A stretch of 64,000 nucleotides of DNA, from the NCBI RefSeq assembly GCF_000455205.1, contig NZ_AUWQ01000034.1, positions 1 through 64,000 on the forward strand. The letters run 5' to 3'. This stretch comes from Mycobacterium sp. UM_CSW (lineage in GTDB: Bacteria > Actinomycetota > Actinomycetes > Mycobacteriales > Mycobacteriaceae). The notes below the pieces were generated by a model that ran no database searches, was not told the DNA's origin, and saw nothing but the letters and a program-made list of their open reading frames with translations. Below, in pieces: positions 51,173 to 60,767 of the stretch. The position numbers were made by a program, and so were the translations under genes. Numbering within the stretch: position 1 is the stretch's first letter; every line of letters starts with the position of its first letter.

Positions 51173-52095
51173 GCGACAGTGTCTTCGCCGTCGTGGTCAC
51201 CCACCGGCGCCCCGACGAGCTCGCCAAATCGCTGGACGCGCTCAGTAGCCAGACCCGGCTGCCCGATCACCTGATCGTGGTCGACAATGATTTTTCCGGC
51301 GAAGGCGCCACGTCCGGCCGCGTCCGGGATCTGGTTGCCGGCCAACCCATTTCGACGACCTACCTGAGCTCGCGCCGAAACCTCGGCGGCGCGGGCGGTT
51401 TTGCGCTGGGCATGCTGCACGCGTTGGCGCAGGGCGCCGACTGGGTGTGGCTCGCCGACGACGACGGCCGGCCCCAGGACTCGCACGTGCTGGCGACGCT
51501 GCTGGCCTGCGCCGAGAAGTACGGCCTGGCCGAGGTGTCGCCGATGGTGTGCAACATGGAAGATCCGGAGCGGCTGGCGTTCCCGCTGCGGCGCGGCCTG
51601 GTATGGCGCAGGCGCACAAGCGAATTGCGCACCGAGGAAGGGCAGGATCTGCTGCGCGGGATCGCGTCGTTGTTCAACGGGGCGCTGTTCAAGGCGTCGA
51701 CGCTGGAGTCGATCGGCGTGCCGGACCTGCGGCTGTTCGTGCGCGGCGACGAGGTGGAGATGCACCGCCGGCTGGTTCGCTCCGGCCTGCCGTTCGGCAC
51801 CTGCCTGGACGCGGTCTACCTGCATCCGTGCGGATCGGACGAGTTCAAGCCGATCCTGGGCGGCCGGATGCACACGCAGTATCCCGACGACGCCACCAAG
51901 CGGTTCTTCACCTACCGCAACCGCGGCTACCTGATGGCGCAGCCGGGCCTGCGCAAGCTGCTGTTCCAGGAGTGGGTCCGATTCGGCTGGTTCTTCCTGG
52001 TGACCCGCCGCGACCCCAAGGGCCTGTTCGACTGGATTCGGTTGCGCCGCTTGGGGCGTCGCGAGCGCTTCGGCAAGCCGGGAGGGACCGCGTGA
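51169..52095 (+). CDS. glfT1: Galactofuranosyltransferase GlfT1
   Basis: A 308-residue GT2-family transferase. VVVTHRRPDELAKSLDAL opens the nucleotide domain, and WLADDDGRPQD near residue 95 holds the DxD-type motif. A later DEVEMHRRL near residue 185 supplies a candidate base, and the C-terminal part is basic. It matches Rv3782, which adds the first two galactofuranose residues to the linker unit on decaprenyl pyrophosphate. It overlaps both wzt and wzm, so the three are one translation unit. Confidence 0.95.
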   Translation: MSDSVFAVVVTHRRPDELAKSLDALSSQTRLPDHLIVVDNDFSGEGATSGRVRDLVAGQPISTTYLSSRRNLGGAGGFALGMLHALAQGADWVWLADDDGRPQDSHVLATLLACAEKYGLAEVSPMVCNMEDPERLAFPLRRGLVWRRRTSELRTEEGQDLLRGIASLFNGALFKASTLESIGVPDLRLFVRGDEVEMHRRLVRSGLPFGTCLDAVYLHPCGSDEFKPILGGRMHTQYPDDATKRFFTYRNRGYLMAQPGLRKLLFQEWVRFGWFFLVTRRDPKGLFDWIRLRRLGRRERFGKPGGTA

Positions 52096-52922
52096 CCTTC
52101 ATTGACGCCGCCGCGCAGTCGCGGACCTTCACCCGCGCCCGCAACGACCTGGTCGACGGCTTCCGTCGCCACGAGCTGTGGCTGCACCTGGGCTGGCAGG
52201 ACATCAAACAGCGCTACCGCCGCTCGGTGCTGGGACCGTTCTGGATCACCATCGCCACCGGGACGACGGCGGTCGCGATGGGTGGCCTGTATTCGAAGCT
52301 GTTCCACCTTGACCTGGCGGTCCACCTGCCCTACGTCACGCTCGGGCTGATCATCTGGAACCTGATCAACGCATCGATCCTGGAGGGCGCCGACGTGTTC
52401 GTCGCCAACGAGGGGCTGATCAAGCAGCTGCCCACGCCGCTCTCCGTGCACGTCTACCGGCTGGTGTGGCGGCAGATGCTGTTGTTCGCACACAACATCG
52501 TGATTTACGTCGTCGTCGCCATCATCTTTCCCAAGCCGTGGTCGTGGGCCGACCTGTCGGTCATCCCGGCTTTGGCGCTGATCGTGCTCAATTCCATTTG
52601 GGTGTCACTGTGTTTCGGCATCCTGGCCACCCGCTACCGCGACATCGGTCCGTTGTTGTTCTCGGTCGTGCAGTTGCTGTTCTTCATGACGCCGATCATC
52701 TGGAACGACGACACGTTGCGGCAGCAGGGCGCCGGACACTGGGCAAGCATCGTCGAACTCAACCCGCTGCTGCATTACCTCGACATCGTTCGCGCCCCGC
52801 TGCTGGGCGCCCACCAGGAACTGCGCCACTGGGTGGTTGTGTTGGCGCTGACGGTCATCGGCTGGCTGCTGGCAGCCTTCGGAATGCGGCAGTACCGCGC
52901 CCGGGTGCCGTACTGGGTTTAG
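52092..52922 (+). CDS. wzm: Wzm-type ABC transporter permease for galactan
   Basis: A 276-residue ABC-2 permease with six hydrophobic segments and a short N-terminal amphipathic helix. HLGWQDIKQRYRRSVLGPFW near residue 33 is the typical start of this family. NEGLIKQLPTPL and LATRYRDIGPLL are conserved cytoplasmic loops. It pairs with Wzt for export of lipid-linked galactan (Rv3783). The GTG start overlaps the glfT1 stop. Confidence 0.9.
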   Translation: MTFIDAAAQSRTFTRARNDLVDGFRRHELWLHLGWQDIKQRYRRSVLGPFWITIATGTTAVAMGGLYSKLFHLDLAVHLPYVTLGLIIWNLINASILEGADVFVANEGLIKQLPTPLSVHVYRLVWRQMLLFAHNIVIYVVVAIIFPKPWSWADLSVIPALALIVLNSIWVSLCFGILATRYRDIGPLLFSVVQLLFFMTPIIWNDDTLRQQGAGHWASIVELNPLLHYLDIVRAPLLGAHQELRHWVVVLALTVIGWLLAAFGMRQYRARVPYWV

Positions 52923-52966
52923 TCTTTTTGCGATCGGTAGGCACCCGGTCGACGTTTGATGGCGGC

Positions 52967-53296
52967 ATGAACACCAACGCTCACCGCATCAGGCGCGCAG
53001 CCGCCGGCACCCTGGTGTCGGGTGGTGCCGCGCTCGCCGCCCTTGGGCTCACCACGGGGACGGCGCACGCCTTCACCTATCCGAAATCGATATGCAACCA
53101 CCACGCGTGCAGCTATATCTGGTGCCCTGACATGCCCTTGCCGCAGCCCAGCGGCGGGACGCCGGATTGGGACATGAACGCGTGCCACCACTTCATGTTC
53201 GGCATCATGAGCCCGAATTCCCAACCCTGGGTCAGCAACGGCGGAGTCAACCGGCAGGTGGCCCCGATGCTCATCGAGGGCGACCCAGGTCCGTAA
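52967..53296 (+). CDS. Small secreted protein
   Basis: A 109-residue protein with a clear signal peptide (RRAAAGTLVSGGAALAALGL) and cleavage after GTAHA near residue 34. The mature 75 residues carry four cysteines (SICNHHACSYIWCP, then NACHH), fit for disulfides, and end in a Pro-rich tail. Similar small secreted proteins occur across mycobacteria with unknown roles. Confidence 0.75.
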   Translation: MNTNAHRIRRAAAGTLVSGGAALAALGLTTGTAHAFTYPKSICNHHACSYIWCPDMPLPQPSGGTPDWDMNACHHFMFGIMSPNSQPWVSNGGVNRQVAPMLIEGDPGP

Positions 53297-53356
53297 CCCC
53301 TTTTTCGCTGTTTGGTCGGACCCGGGCGGATACAGCGACCGACGCAGGCTGGGGAA

Positions 53357-53461
53357 GTGATCATCGACGCGGCGCGCGCAGATGTGGCCTGTGCGTGGGA
53401 GTTCGCGGCCATCGTTGAGTTGGATGCCAGAGGCGCGCCGGACGACGACGCCGATCGGTAG
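53357..53461 (+). pseudogene. 13E12-family (DUF222) gene remnant, 5' fragment
   Basis: A 34-residue frame (IIDAARADVACAWEFAAIVE then LDARGAPDDDADR) resembles the N-terminal helix of 13E12/DUF222 proteins, which typically read 'AARAExRAxARRLAAIAELxAxR'. It then stops. The C-terminal part of the same family lies at 54494-54912, so the two are halves of one lost gene. Confidence 0.5.
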
Positions 53462-54448
53462 CTAACGTGTGCCGTCTAGTCGCCTGATTTCCGCTTCGAC
53501 ACGCACAAGGTAAGCGTCAACCTCGTCCTGGTTGTATCCACGATTTCCAGAGGGCGGCTTGCTGAACGCAAAGTTGTGGACGTCGGCTGCAGTGGGATAA
53601 CCAATGCTTGGATTGAGCAGCCTCGTCTGGACGCGGTCAAGAAAAGCGTCAACCTCGTCTTGGTTATATCCGCGTCTTCCCAGGGGCGGCTTGCTAAATG
53701 CCACGCTGCGAACAGCGGAAGCCGTTAACCCGCCAAGCGCAGCGTTAGCCATGAACTCGGGTGCGCCCGCGGGCATGCTCGTACTGCGATTGGGCAAGGA
53801 GTCGTTGGGTGCTCGAATCGTCGGAGCGGCACGCGCACCGTCCTTTTCGCGGCGCCGAATCCAGACGTACGCCACCGAGAGGCCGGCCATAACGGTCCCG
53901 CCGATTAAGGGCCACTTTGCCCCGGTTGACGTAAAGGCTTCGTCGCCACGCACCCGAACATCGACCGACGAGCCGACTTGATAACCATAGCGGTCTCCGT
54001 GGATCTTGCCGGTGTGCGACTCTCCGCCGACGTTCCATTTGCCGACGCAATGTTCCCATTTTCGGATGAAGCTCTTACTCCGATTGTGAACTGTGCAGTC
54101 GATGACTCTCGCCGTCGTGGGTGTGCCGACACGATACCCGTAGACGTCGTGCGCGCCGAGTCCGAATAAGTACAGCGACGCCGCCCCGCTGATGGCCACA
54201 AGTAATAGTTCCCAGGATTTGAGCCGCCGTCGTTTGGGGCGCGGCGCAGCGTGGCTCGGTTGAGACTCAATTCCAGATGAGGCGCCGAAGCCCTGCGCGC
54301 GACTCCACCTCGGTCCGGTCGCCTGCCGCTTACCGGAGATATATGGCGGCTGCTGAACTGTGTGATCCTCGCCAGCGGCCACCGACTCAACCTGCTGACG
54401 TTCCAGATCGGTGATGCGCTCCTCGGGATCGTCCGCGTCCACAGGCAT
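53462..54448 (-). CDS. Membrane protein with two DivIVA-type motifs
   Basis: A 328-residue protein. Two hydrophobic segments (near 78-102 and 178-198) surround a beta-rich loop with [12 protein letters not shown] and a second Cys. The C-terminal 75 residues carry the motif [21 protein letters not shown] twice (the second ends [11 protein letters not shown]), which is the DivIVA membrane-curvature start. Paired motifs are unusual. The start at 54448 is chosen since codons upstream are antisense to the 13E12 relic. It may anchor or sense poles; this is inference. Confidence 0.7.
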   Translation of the reverse strand: MPVDADDPEERITDLERQQVESVAAGEDHTVQQPPYISGKRQATGPRWSRAQGFGASSGIESQPSHAAPRPKRRRLKSWELLLVAISGAASLYLFGLGAHDVYGYRVGTPTTARVIDCTVHNRSKSFIRKWEHCVGKWNVGGESHTGKIHGDRYGYQVGSSVDVRVRGDEAFTSTGAKWPLIGGTVMAGLSVAYVWIRRREKDGARAAPTIRAPNDSLPNRSTSMPAGAPEFMANAALGGLTASAVRSVAFSKPPLGRRGYNQDEVDAFLDRVQTRLLNPSIGYPTAADVHNFAFSKPPSGNRGYNQDEVDAYLVRVEAEIRRLDGTR

Positions 54449-54493
54449 ATGGTCGCACCGGCAGGCCGGGGCTGGGAAGAAATCGCAGGCACC

Positions 54494-54912
54494 GCCATCG
54501 GTCCTTGTGGGGCTGAAGTGTTCTTTAGCCGATCCGTCCCACCACCTGCTCAAAAACTTCTATGCCGGTGCAGTCGGGTGGCGGGATAGTCATGAGCCCG
54601 ACGGCATCGTGGTGTGTACGCCCCCGTCGGGGCGAGAGTAAGCCACCAAACCCGTTGGCACGCTGCTGTTTCCGGCCCTCGCCGTCCCAACGGGAGCACT
54701 AATTGCTGCCGAAGAGTGCAGCGCCGGAGGGAGAACACCGCGGACCCATGATGCCCACCCGGCGACGAACCCGCGCCCAGGAGCGCGCCGCGAGGAACAG
54801 CTGGGAGCGCGGCGTGAACGAGGCGCATCGCCGCCAGCTACGAGCTACGGCCCTTCTGACGCGCCAAGAATCTTCCAAGAATCCGTCGAGGCGCCGACCC
54901 GACGCTGCACTC
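54494..54912 (+). pseudogene. 13E12-family (DUF222/HNH) gene remnant, 3' part
   Basis: In succession the + strand reads [32 protein letters not shown], a stop, then GTLLFPALAVPTGAL, a frameshift, and PMMPTRRRTRAQERAA. These blocks are the HNH and tail of 13E12 proteins. At least one in-frame stop and one frameshift break the frame. The last codons run into the pterin-synthase-like gene. The upstream half is at 53357-53461. Confidence 0.75.
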
Positions 54913-55452
54913 ATGAATCACATCGCTTTCGACGACGACGTGTACGTCGCCACCATCCATCGCGCCGACACACCGATCGGCCGGGCGGCGCGGTTCCACA
55001 TGCGCAAGCTGTTCCACGAGTTCCCGTGCTGCCATCGCTCGTGGGCCAATCGGGGCAAGCGTTTCTTCCTGCACGGCTACGAGCGGGCCTTCGAAATCGA
55101 ATTCGCTTGCGCCGAGACCGAGCCCGGCACCGGCCTGGTGGTGGACGGCAGCGCGATCGCCGAAGTCCGGTCGGCACTGCGATACCAGTTCGACCACACC
55201 ACCCTGATCGCACGAGACGACCCGCAGCGCGACCTGTTCGAACTGCTGGCCGAGCGGGGCGTCATCGACCTGCGAATCATGGAGAACACCGGCATGGAGG
55301 GCTCGGCGGCCTGGGTGTTCGAGACCGCCGAACGGATCGTTGCGCTGGCGACCGGCGGCCGGGTGTGGGTGTCACGGATCGAGGCGCGGGAAAGCCGCAA
55401 CAACGTGGTCACCCTCACGGCAGGACCGATACGGGCCGCAGGCTGGGCGTGA
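54913..55452 (+). CDS. 6-pyruvoyl-tetrahydropterin/QueD-like synthase
   Basis: A 179-residue protein of the PTPS fold. RFHMRKLFHEFPCCHRSWANRG gives a His/Cys-rich start near residue 24, EFACAETEPGTGLVVDGSAIAEV near residue 65 has the family's D-F-x-x-(L/I) region, and YQFDHTTLI near residue 93 is the diagnostic FDHxxL motif. A Glu in IMENTGMEGSA near residue 125 fits the substrate site. Three zinc His are not all obvious. The ATG is right after the 13E12 relic. The substrate may be a pterin or queuosine precursor. Confidence 0.65.
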   Translation: MNHIAFDDDVYVATIHRADTPIGRAARFHMRKLFHEFPCCHRSWANRGKRFFLHGYERAFEIEFACAETEPGTGLVVDGSAIAEVRSALRYQFDHTTLIARDDPQRDLFELLAERGVIDLRIMENTGMEGSAAWVFETAERIVALATGGRVWVSRIEARESRNNVVTLTAGPIRAAGWA

Positions 55453-55623
55453 CCGCGCGAAATGAGCGCCCACCAGCAAACGAGGATAGATTCGCCGCAC
55501 TACTGGGTATGTGTACAACAACCAAGTTTCCCTGCGCGTAAGGTGGCGGCTGCCCTGGTGGTGGTGCAACACTGTAGCGCTACAGGTCAGCAAGTGACGG
55601 CAGACAGGATCGGGTCGACTGAC

Positions 55624-56103
55624 GTGAGCAAAAAAGCCAAGTCGGCGGCGGATGAGGCGCGGGAAAACCTCGCCGCGGAGCTGGACCGCCTCAAGCAGCG
55701 GCGTGATCGCCTCGAGGTCGAGGTCAAAAACGACCGCGGCATGGTCGGCGACCACGGAGACGCGGCCGAGGCGATACAACGCGCGGACGAGCTCGTCGTG
55801 CTCGGCGACCGGATCAACGAACTGGACCGCCGCTTGCGCAGCGGACCGTCGCCCGCGGACGACTCCGAAACGCTGCCCGGCGGCACCGAGGTCACGCTGC
55901 GGTTCCCCGACGGTGAAGTCGTCACCATGCACGTGATTTCCATCGTCGAAGAGACCCCCATCGGCCGCGAGGCCGAGACCTTGACCGCCCGCAGCCCGTT
56001 GGGGCAGGCCCTGGCGGGCCGCAAAGCCGGCGACACGGTGACTTACACGACGCCGCAAGGGGAAAACCAGGTCGAGCTCATCGCGGTGAAGCTGCCCCGT
56101 TAG
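55624..56103 (+). CDS. GreA-like RNA polymerase secondary-channel protein (Rv3788 type)
   Basis: A 159-residue protein highly similar to Rv3788. Residues 10-75 form a coiled coil with RLEVEVKNDRGMVGDHGDAAEA and residues 85-159 the FKBP-like Gre C-domain (GGTEVTLRFPDGEVVTMHV, PLGQALAGRKAGDTVTY). The tip has the sequence NDRGMVGDHGDA, so acidic residues differ from GreA. The M. tuberculosis protein is reported to bind RNA polymerase and inhibit rather than cleave. GTG start at 55624. Confidence 0.85.
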   Translation: MSKKAKSAADEARENLAAELDRLKQRRDRLEVEVKNDRGMVGDHGDAAEAIQRADELVVLGDRINELDRRLRSGPSPADDSETLPGGTEVTLRFPDGEVVTMHVISIVEETPIGREAETLTARSPLGQALAGRKAGDTVTYTTPQGENQVELIAVKLPR

Positions 56104-56142
56104 CCCGCTGCGGGTGGCGCCGGCCCCGATAGACTCGCCGCA

Positions 56143-56571
56143 ATGATCCCGCCGGACCCTGAAGCCGCCCCTGCGCGCCCACACGTGGGTTTGACGACGC
56201 AGGTGATGCGCTTCGTCGCTACCGGCGGTATGGCCGCAATCGTCGACTTCGGCCTCTACCTGGTGCTCTACAAGCTGGTGGGACTGCAGGTCGACCTGTC
56301 CAAGGCGACGAGCTTCATCATCGGCACCATCACCGCCTACCTGATCAACCGCCGATGGACGTTTCAGGCGGCGCCCAGCACCGCGCGATTCGTCGCGGTC
56401 ATGGTCCTCTACGCGATCACGTTCTCGGTGCAGGTCGGCCTCAACCACCTCTGCCTGTCGCTTTTGCACTATCGCAGCTCGGCGATACCCGTCGCGTTCG
56501 TGATCGCGCAGGGCACGGCCACGGTGATCAACTTCATCGTGCAGCGAGCCGTTATCTTCCGCCTCCGCTGA
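56143..56571 (+). CDS. GtrA-family membrane protein (Rv3789 type)
   Basis: A 142-residue protein with four hydrophobic segments, the GtrA pattern [20 protein letters not shown] near residue 25 and NRRWTFQA near residue 75. It matches Rv3789, proposed to flip decaprenylphosphoryl-arabinose or to recruit AftA. The dprE1 gene follows 89 bp later, in line with a role in arabinan donor supply. Confidence 0.85.
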   Translation: MIPPDPEAAPARPHVGLTTQVMRFVATGGMAAIVDFGLYLVLYKLVGLQVDLSKATSFIIGTITAYLINRRWTFQAAPSTARFVAVMVLYAITFSVQVGLNHLCLSLLHYRSSAIPVAFVIAQGTATVINFIVQRAVIFRLR

Positions 56572-56659
56572 CCGACCTGGCCAGATCGGATGGTCCGCCT
56601 CCTCAGCGGGACGCAAGCGTCCCGCATCGTCGCCGAACCAGGCGGTACCCTCTTTGACG

Positions 56660-58024
56660 ATGTTCACCACCAAGCGGCTCGCGGGCTGGGGGCGTACCGC
56701 GCCCTCTTTGGCGACGGTGCTTTCCACGCCGGACCCGGAGGAGATCGCGAAAGCCGTGGCCAACACGGCCGACGCCGGCGGGCGCGGCGTGATCGCCCGC
56801 GGGCTGGGCCGTTCCTACGGCGACAACGCGCAAAATGGCGGCGGCCTGGTGATCGACATGACCGAGCTGAACACCATTCACTCGATCAGCGCCGACACCA
56901 AGCTGGCCGACCTCGACGCCGGGGTCAACCTCGACCAGTTGATGAAGGCCGCGCTGCCGTTCGGCCTGTGGGTGCCGGTGCTGCCCGGCACCCGGCAGGT
57001 CACCATCGGCGGCGCGATCGCCTGCGACATCCACGGCAAGAACCATCACAGCGCGGGCAGCTTCGGCAACCACGTGCGCAGCCTGGACCTGCTGACCGCC
57101 GACGGCCAGGTCCGCCACCTCACTGGAACCGGTGAGGACTCCGAGCTGTTCTGGGCCACGGTCGGAGGCAACGGTCTAACCGGGATCATCCTGCGGGCCA
57201 CCATCGAGATGACGCCGACGGAGACCGCTTATTTCATCGCCGACGGCGACGTCACCGCCAGCCTGGACGAAACCATCGCATTTCACAGCGACGGCAGCGA
57301 GGCCGACTACACCTATTCCAGCGCCTGGTTCGACTCGATCAGCGCGCCGCCGAAACTCGGCCGCGCGGCGATTTCGCGCGGCTCGCTGGCCAAGCTCGAC
57401 CAGTTGCCGCCAAAGCTCCGGCGCAATCCGCTGAAATTCGATGCGCCGCAACTGCTTACGTTTCCCGACGCATTCCCGAACGGATTGGCCAACAAATACA
57501 CGTTCGGGCCGATCGGCGAGTTGTGGTACCGCAAGTCCGGGAGCTACCGCGGCAAGGTGCAGAACCTGACGCAGTTCTACCACCCTCTGGACATGTTCGG
57601 CGAATGGAACCGGGCGTACGGTCCTGCTGGCTTCACTCAGTACCAATTCGTCGTGCCCACCACCGCCGTGGAGGAGTTCAAGCGCATCATCCGGGACATC
57701 CAGAAGTCCGGGCACTATTCATTTCTCAATGTGTTCAAGCTGTTCGGACCGGGCAATCAGGCCCCGCTGAGCTTCCCCATTCCCGGCTGGAACGTGTGCG
57801 TCGACTTTCCCATCAAGCCAGGGCTCAACGAGTTCCTCAACGAACTCGACCGTAGAGTGCTGGAATTCGGCGGCCGCGTCTATACGGCCAAGGATTCGCG
57901 CACCACCGCCGAAACCTTCCACGCGATGTATCCGCGCATCGACGAGTGGATCGCTTTGCGCCGCAAGGTCGATCCCCTGCGGGTGTTCGCCTCCGACATG
58001 GCCCGACGCTTGGAGTTGCTGTAG
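56660..58024 (+). CDS. dprE1: Decaprenylphosphoryl-ribose 2'-oxidase DprE1
   Basis: A 454-residue VAO-type flavoenzyme. [16 protein letters not shown] near residue 45 and [21 protein letters not shown] near residue 110 bind FAD. The covalent benzothiazinone target Cys is present in [12 protein letters not shown] near residue 380 (Cys387 in M. tuberculosis). It oxidises DPR at C2' in the first of the two epimerisation steps. A TTG two codons earlier is also possible. It is the first gene of the dprE1-dprE2-aftA-embC run. Confidence 0.95.
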   Translation: MFTTKRLAGWGRTAPSLATVLSTPDPEEIAKAVANTADAGGRGVIARGLGRSYGDNAQNGGGLVIDMTELNTIHSISADTKLADLDAGVNLDQLMKAALPFGLWVPVLPGTRQVTIGGAIACDIHGKNHHSAGSFGNHVRSLDLLTADGQVRHLTGTGEDSELFWATVGGNGLTGIILRATIEMTPTETAYFIADGDVTASLDETIAFHSDGSEADYTYSSAWFDSISAPPKLGRAAISRGSLAKLDQLPPKLRRNPLKFDAPQLLTFPDAFPNGLANKYTFGPIGELWYRKSGSYRGKVQNLTQFYHPLDMFGEWNRAYGPAGFTQYQFVVPTTAVEEFKRIIRDIQKSGHYSFLNVFKLFGPGNQAPLSFPIPGWNVCVDFPIKPGLNEFLNELDRRVLEFGGRVYTAKDSRTTAETFHAMYPRIDEWIALRRKVDPLRVFASDMARRLELL

Positions 58025-58035
58025 ATGGTGCGCCA

Positions 58036-58818
58036 ATGGTTCTAGATGCCGTGGGAAATCCGCAGACCATCCTGCTGCTCGGTGGCACCTCCGAGATCGG
58101 GCTCGCCATCTGCGAACGCTACCTGCAGAACGCACACGCGCGAATCGTGTTGGCGGACTTACCCGACCATCCGCGCAAGGCTGACGCCGTCGCGGCGATG
58201 ACGGCGGCCGGCGCCAAGTCTGTCGAATGGATCGACTTCGACGGCACCAAAAGCGACACCCATCCCACGGTAATCGACCGGGCCTTCGCCGAAGGCGATG
58301 TGGACGTCGCAATCGTCGCATTCGGCGTACTAGGGGATGCCGAAGAGTTGTGGCAGAACCAGCGCAAGGCGGTGCTGGCCGCCGAGATCAACTACACCGC
58401 AGCCGTTTCCGTCGGTGTGCTGTTGGGCCAGAAGATGCGTGCCCAGGGCTTCGGCCAGATCATTGCAATGAGCAGCGCGGCAGGTGAGCGGGTGCGGCGG
58501 TCCAACTTCGTGTACGGCTCCACCAAGGCCGGCCTCGATGGCTTCTACCTGGGCCTCGGGGAAGCACTGCGCGAGTTCGGCGTTCGGGTTCTGGTGATCA
58601 GGCCCGGGCAGGTTCGCACGTCAACGACGATCGCGCACTGGAAGGCGACTGGCGCCAAGGAGGCCCCGCTCACCGTCGACAAGGAGTACGTCGCCAACCT
58701 CGCGGTGACCGCGGCGGCACAAGGTAAGGAATTGGTTTGGGCACCAGCAGCATTCCGTTACGTGATGATGGTGTTGCGACACGTCCCGCGGAGGATCTTC
58801 CGCAAGCTGCCAATCTGA
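58036..58818 (+). CDS. dprE2: Decaprenylphosphoryl-2-keto-pentose reductase DprE2
   Basis: A 260-residue short-chain dehydrogenase. The NAD motif is [17 protein letters not shown] near residue 12, and the catalytic Ser/Tyr/Lys set is in [23 protein letters not shown] near residue 145 (YxxxK as YGSTK). It reduces DPX to DPA, the arabinose donor. The ATG lies 11 bp after the dprE1 stop, and aftA follows 2 bp later. Confidence 0.95.
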   Translation: MVLDAVGNPQTILLLGGTSEIGLAICERYLQNAHARIVLADLPDHPRKADAVAAMTAAGAKSVEWIDFDGTKSDTHPTVIDRAFAEGDVDVAIVAFGVLGDAEELWQNQRKAVLAAEINYTAAVSVGVLLGQKMRAQGFGQIIAMSSAAGERVRRSNFVYGSTKAGLDGFYLGLGEALREFGVRVLVIRPGQVRTSTTIAHWKATGAKEAPLTVDKEYVANLAVTAAAQGKELVWAPAAFRYVMMVLRHVPRRIFRKLPI

Positions 58819-58820
58819 CG

Positions 58821-60767
58821 ATGCGCAACGCGCTGGCCAGCCTCGGCCAGATGGCCGCCGCGGTGGCTGTCGCCGTCGCCGTGGCGGTGCCGTCGCTGAT
58901 CGCGATCGCCGGCGTGCAATGGCCGGCCTATCCGTCGTCGAACCAGCTGCACGCGCTGACCACCGTCGGGCAGGTCGGCTGCCTGGCCGGCCTGGTCGCC
59001 GTCGGCTGGCTGTGGCGGCGTTCCACGCGTCCGCGAAACCGACGGTTCGCACAGGTGGGCGGGCTGGTGTTCGTCTCCGCCTTCACGGTCGTAACACTGG
59101 GCATGCCCCTGGGTGCCACCAAGCTGTATCTGTTCGGCATCTCGGTGGACCAGCAGTTCCGCACCGAATACCTCACGCGGCTCGCTGACAGCCCGGCCCT
59201 GCACGACATGACCTACGTCGGGCTGCCGACGTTCTATCCGCCGGGCTGGTTCTGGATCGGCGGCCGCGTCGCGGCGCTCACCGGGACGCCGGCCTGGGAA
59301 ATGTACAAGCCGTGGGCCATCACCTCGATCACCATCGCGGTCGCGGTCGCACTGGTGCTGTGGTGGCGGATGATCCGCTTCGAGTACGCGCTGATCGTCA
59401 CCACCGCCACCGCCGCGGTGACGCTGGCCTACGGCTCGCCGGAGCCCTACGCCGCGATGATCACGGTGCTGTTGCCGCCCGTCCTCGTGTTGACGTGGTC
59501 GGGCTTGCGCGCCGGCGAGCGTGCGGCTGGCCGCACACTCGAGCCCGAGCGTGAAGCTAGCCGCACGCCCGGCAGCGCACCGACGGCGCAGGGCTGGGCC
59601 GCGGTCGTCGGCGCCGGGCTGTTCCTCGGCTGGGCGGCCACCTGGTACACGCTGCTGTTCGGGTTCAGCGCGTTCACGGTGTTCCTCATGGCGATGCTGC
59701 TGGCCGGCGCGCGCTGGCGGCGGGGCGGCTTCGGCGCCGCGCTCGACCCGCTGCGCCGGCTGGCCGTGATCGCCGCCATCGCGGCGGCCATCGCCAGCAT
59801 CACCTGGCTACCTTTCCTGGTGCGCGTGGCGAGCAGCCCGGTCAGCAACAGCGGCAGCGCCTTCCACTATCTGCCGGCCGACGGCGCCGTGCTGACCTTC
59901 CCGATGCTGCAGTTCTCGCTGCTTGGCGCGGTCTGCCTGCTGGGCGCCCTGTGGCTGGTGGTGCGTGCGCGGTCGTCGGTGCGGGCGGGCGCGCTGGCCA
60001 TCGGCGTGCTGGCCGTCTACCTGTGGTCGCTGCTGTCGATGCTGACCACGCTGGCCCGCACCACGCTGCTGTCGTTCCGGCTGCAGCCCACGCTGACCGT
60101 GCTGCTGGTCGCGGCCGGGGCGTTCGGCTTCGTGGAGGCCGTCAACGCGCTTGCCCCACGCAGTCGCGCGATCGCCCCGGTCGCGGGCGCCCTCGGCCTG
60201 GCCGCCGCGATCGCCTTCAGCCAGGACATCCCCGACGTGCTGCGGCCGGACCTGACCATCGCCTACACGGACACCGACGGCTACGGCCAGCGCGGCGACC
60301 GCCGCCCGCCGAGCTCCGAGAAGTTCTACCCGGCCATCGACGCCGCCATCCTCAAGGTGACCGGCAAGCCGCGCGACCAGATCGTGGTGATGACCGCCGA
60401 CTACAGCTTCCTGTCCTATTACCCCTACTGGGGGTTCCAGGGGCTGACGTCGCATTACGCCAATCCGCTGGCGCAGTTCGACCTGCGGGCCACCCAGATC
60501 GAGAAGTGGTCCAAGCTCAAGACCCCCGACGAGTTCATCCACGCGCTGGACACGTCGCCGTGGCCGCCGCCGACCGTGTTTCTCATGCGCCGCGGCGCGA
60601 ACAGCAACTACACGTTGCGGTTGGCCCAGGACGTGTACCCGAACCAGCCCAACGTGCGCCGCTACACCGTGGACTTGCCGGCGGCCCTGTTCGCCGATCC
60701 GCGTTTCGCCGTCGACACCGTTGGGCCCTTCGTGCTGGCCGTCCGCAAGCCGGCGGGCAACAGCTGA
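58821..60767 (+). CDS. aftA: Arabinofuranosyltransferase AftA
   Basis: A 648-residue GT-C membrane enzyme with about eleven hydrophobic segments. [11 protein letters not shown] near residue 115 lies in the first loop with acidic residues, and the soluble C-terminal part (from about 480) holds the substrate face. It primes arabinan on galactan using DPA. An extra unit at residues 234-246 ([13 protein letters not shown]) is encoded by the palindromic repeat at 59521-59558. It shares one base with embC. Confidence 0.9.
   Translation: MRNALASLGQMAAAVAVAVAVAVPSLIAIAGVQWPAYPSSNQLHALTTVGQVGCLAGLVAVGWLWRRSTRPRNRRFAQVGGLVFVSAFTVVTLGMPLGATKLYLFGISVDQQFRTEYLTRLADSPALHDMTYVGLPTFYPPGWFWIGGRVAALTGTPAWEMYKPWAITSITIAVAVALVLWWRMIRFEYALIVTTATAAVTLAYGSPEPYAAMITVLLPPVLVLTWSGLRAGERAAGRTLEPEREASRTPGSAPTAQGWAAVVGAGLFLGWAATWYTLLFGFSAFTVFLMAMLLAGARWRRGGFGAALDPLRRLAVIAAIAAAIASITWLPFLVRVASSPVSNSGSAFHYLPADGAVLTFPMLQFSLLGAVCLLGALWLVVRARSSVRAGALAIGVLAVYLWSLLSMLTTLARTTLLSFRLQPTLTVLLVAAGAFGFVEAVNALAPRSRAIAPVAGALGLAAAIAFSQDIPDVLRPDLTIAYTDTDGYGQRGDRRPPSSEKFYPAIDAAILKVTGKPRDQIVVMTADYSFLSYYPYWGFQGLTSHYANPLAQFDLRATQIEKWSKLKTPDEFIHALDTSPWPPPTVFLMRRGANSNYTLRLAQDVYPNQPNVRRYTVDLPAALFADPRFAVDTVGPFVLAVRKPAGNS
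59521..59558. repeat. Palindromic repeat inserted in frame in aftA
   Basis: GTGCGGC-TG-GCCGCAC followed by ACTCGAG and GAAGCTAGC. Same unit as at 5577-5616. It adds about 13 residues to an AftA loop without breaking the frame. Confidence 0.7.

Noticed and set aside
55372-56766. Open frame of 464 residues on the minus strand
   Set aside because: It spans three conserved + strand genes (pterin-synthase-like, Rv3788-like, Rv3789-like) and lacks motifs.
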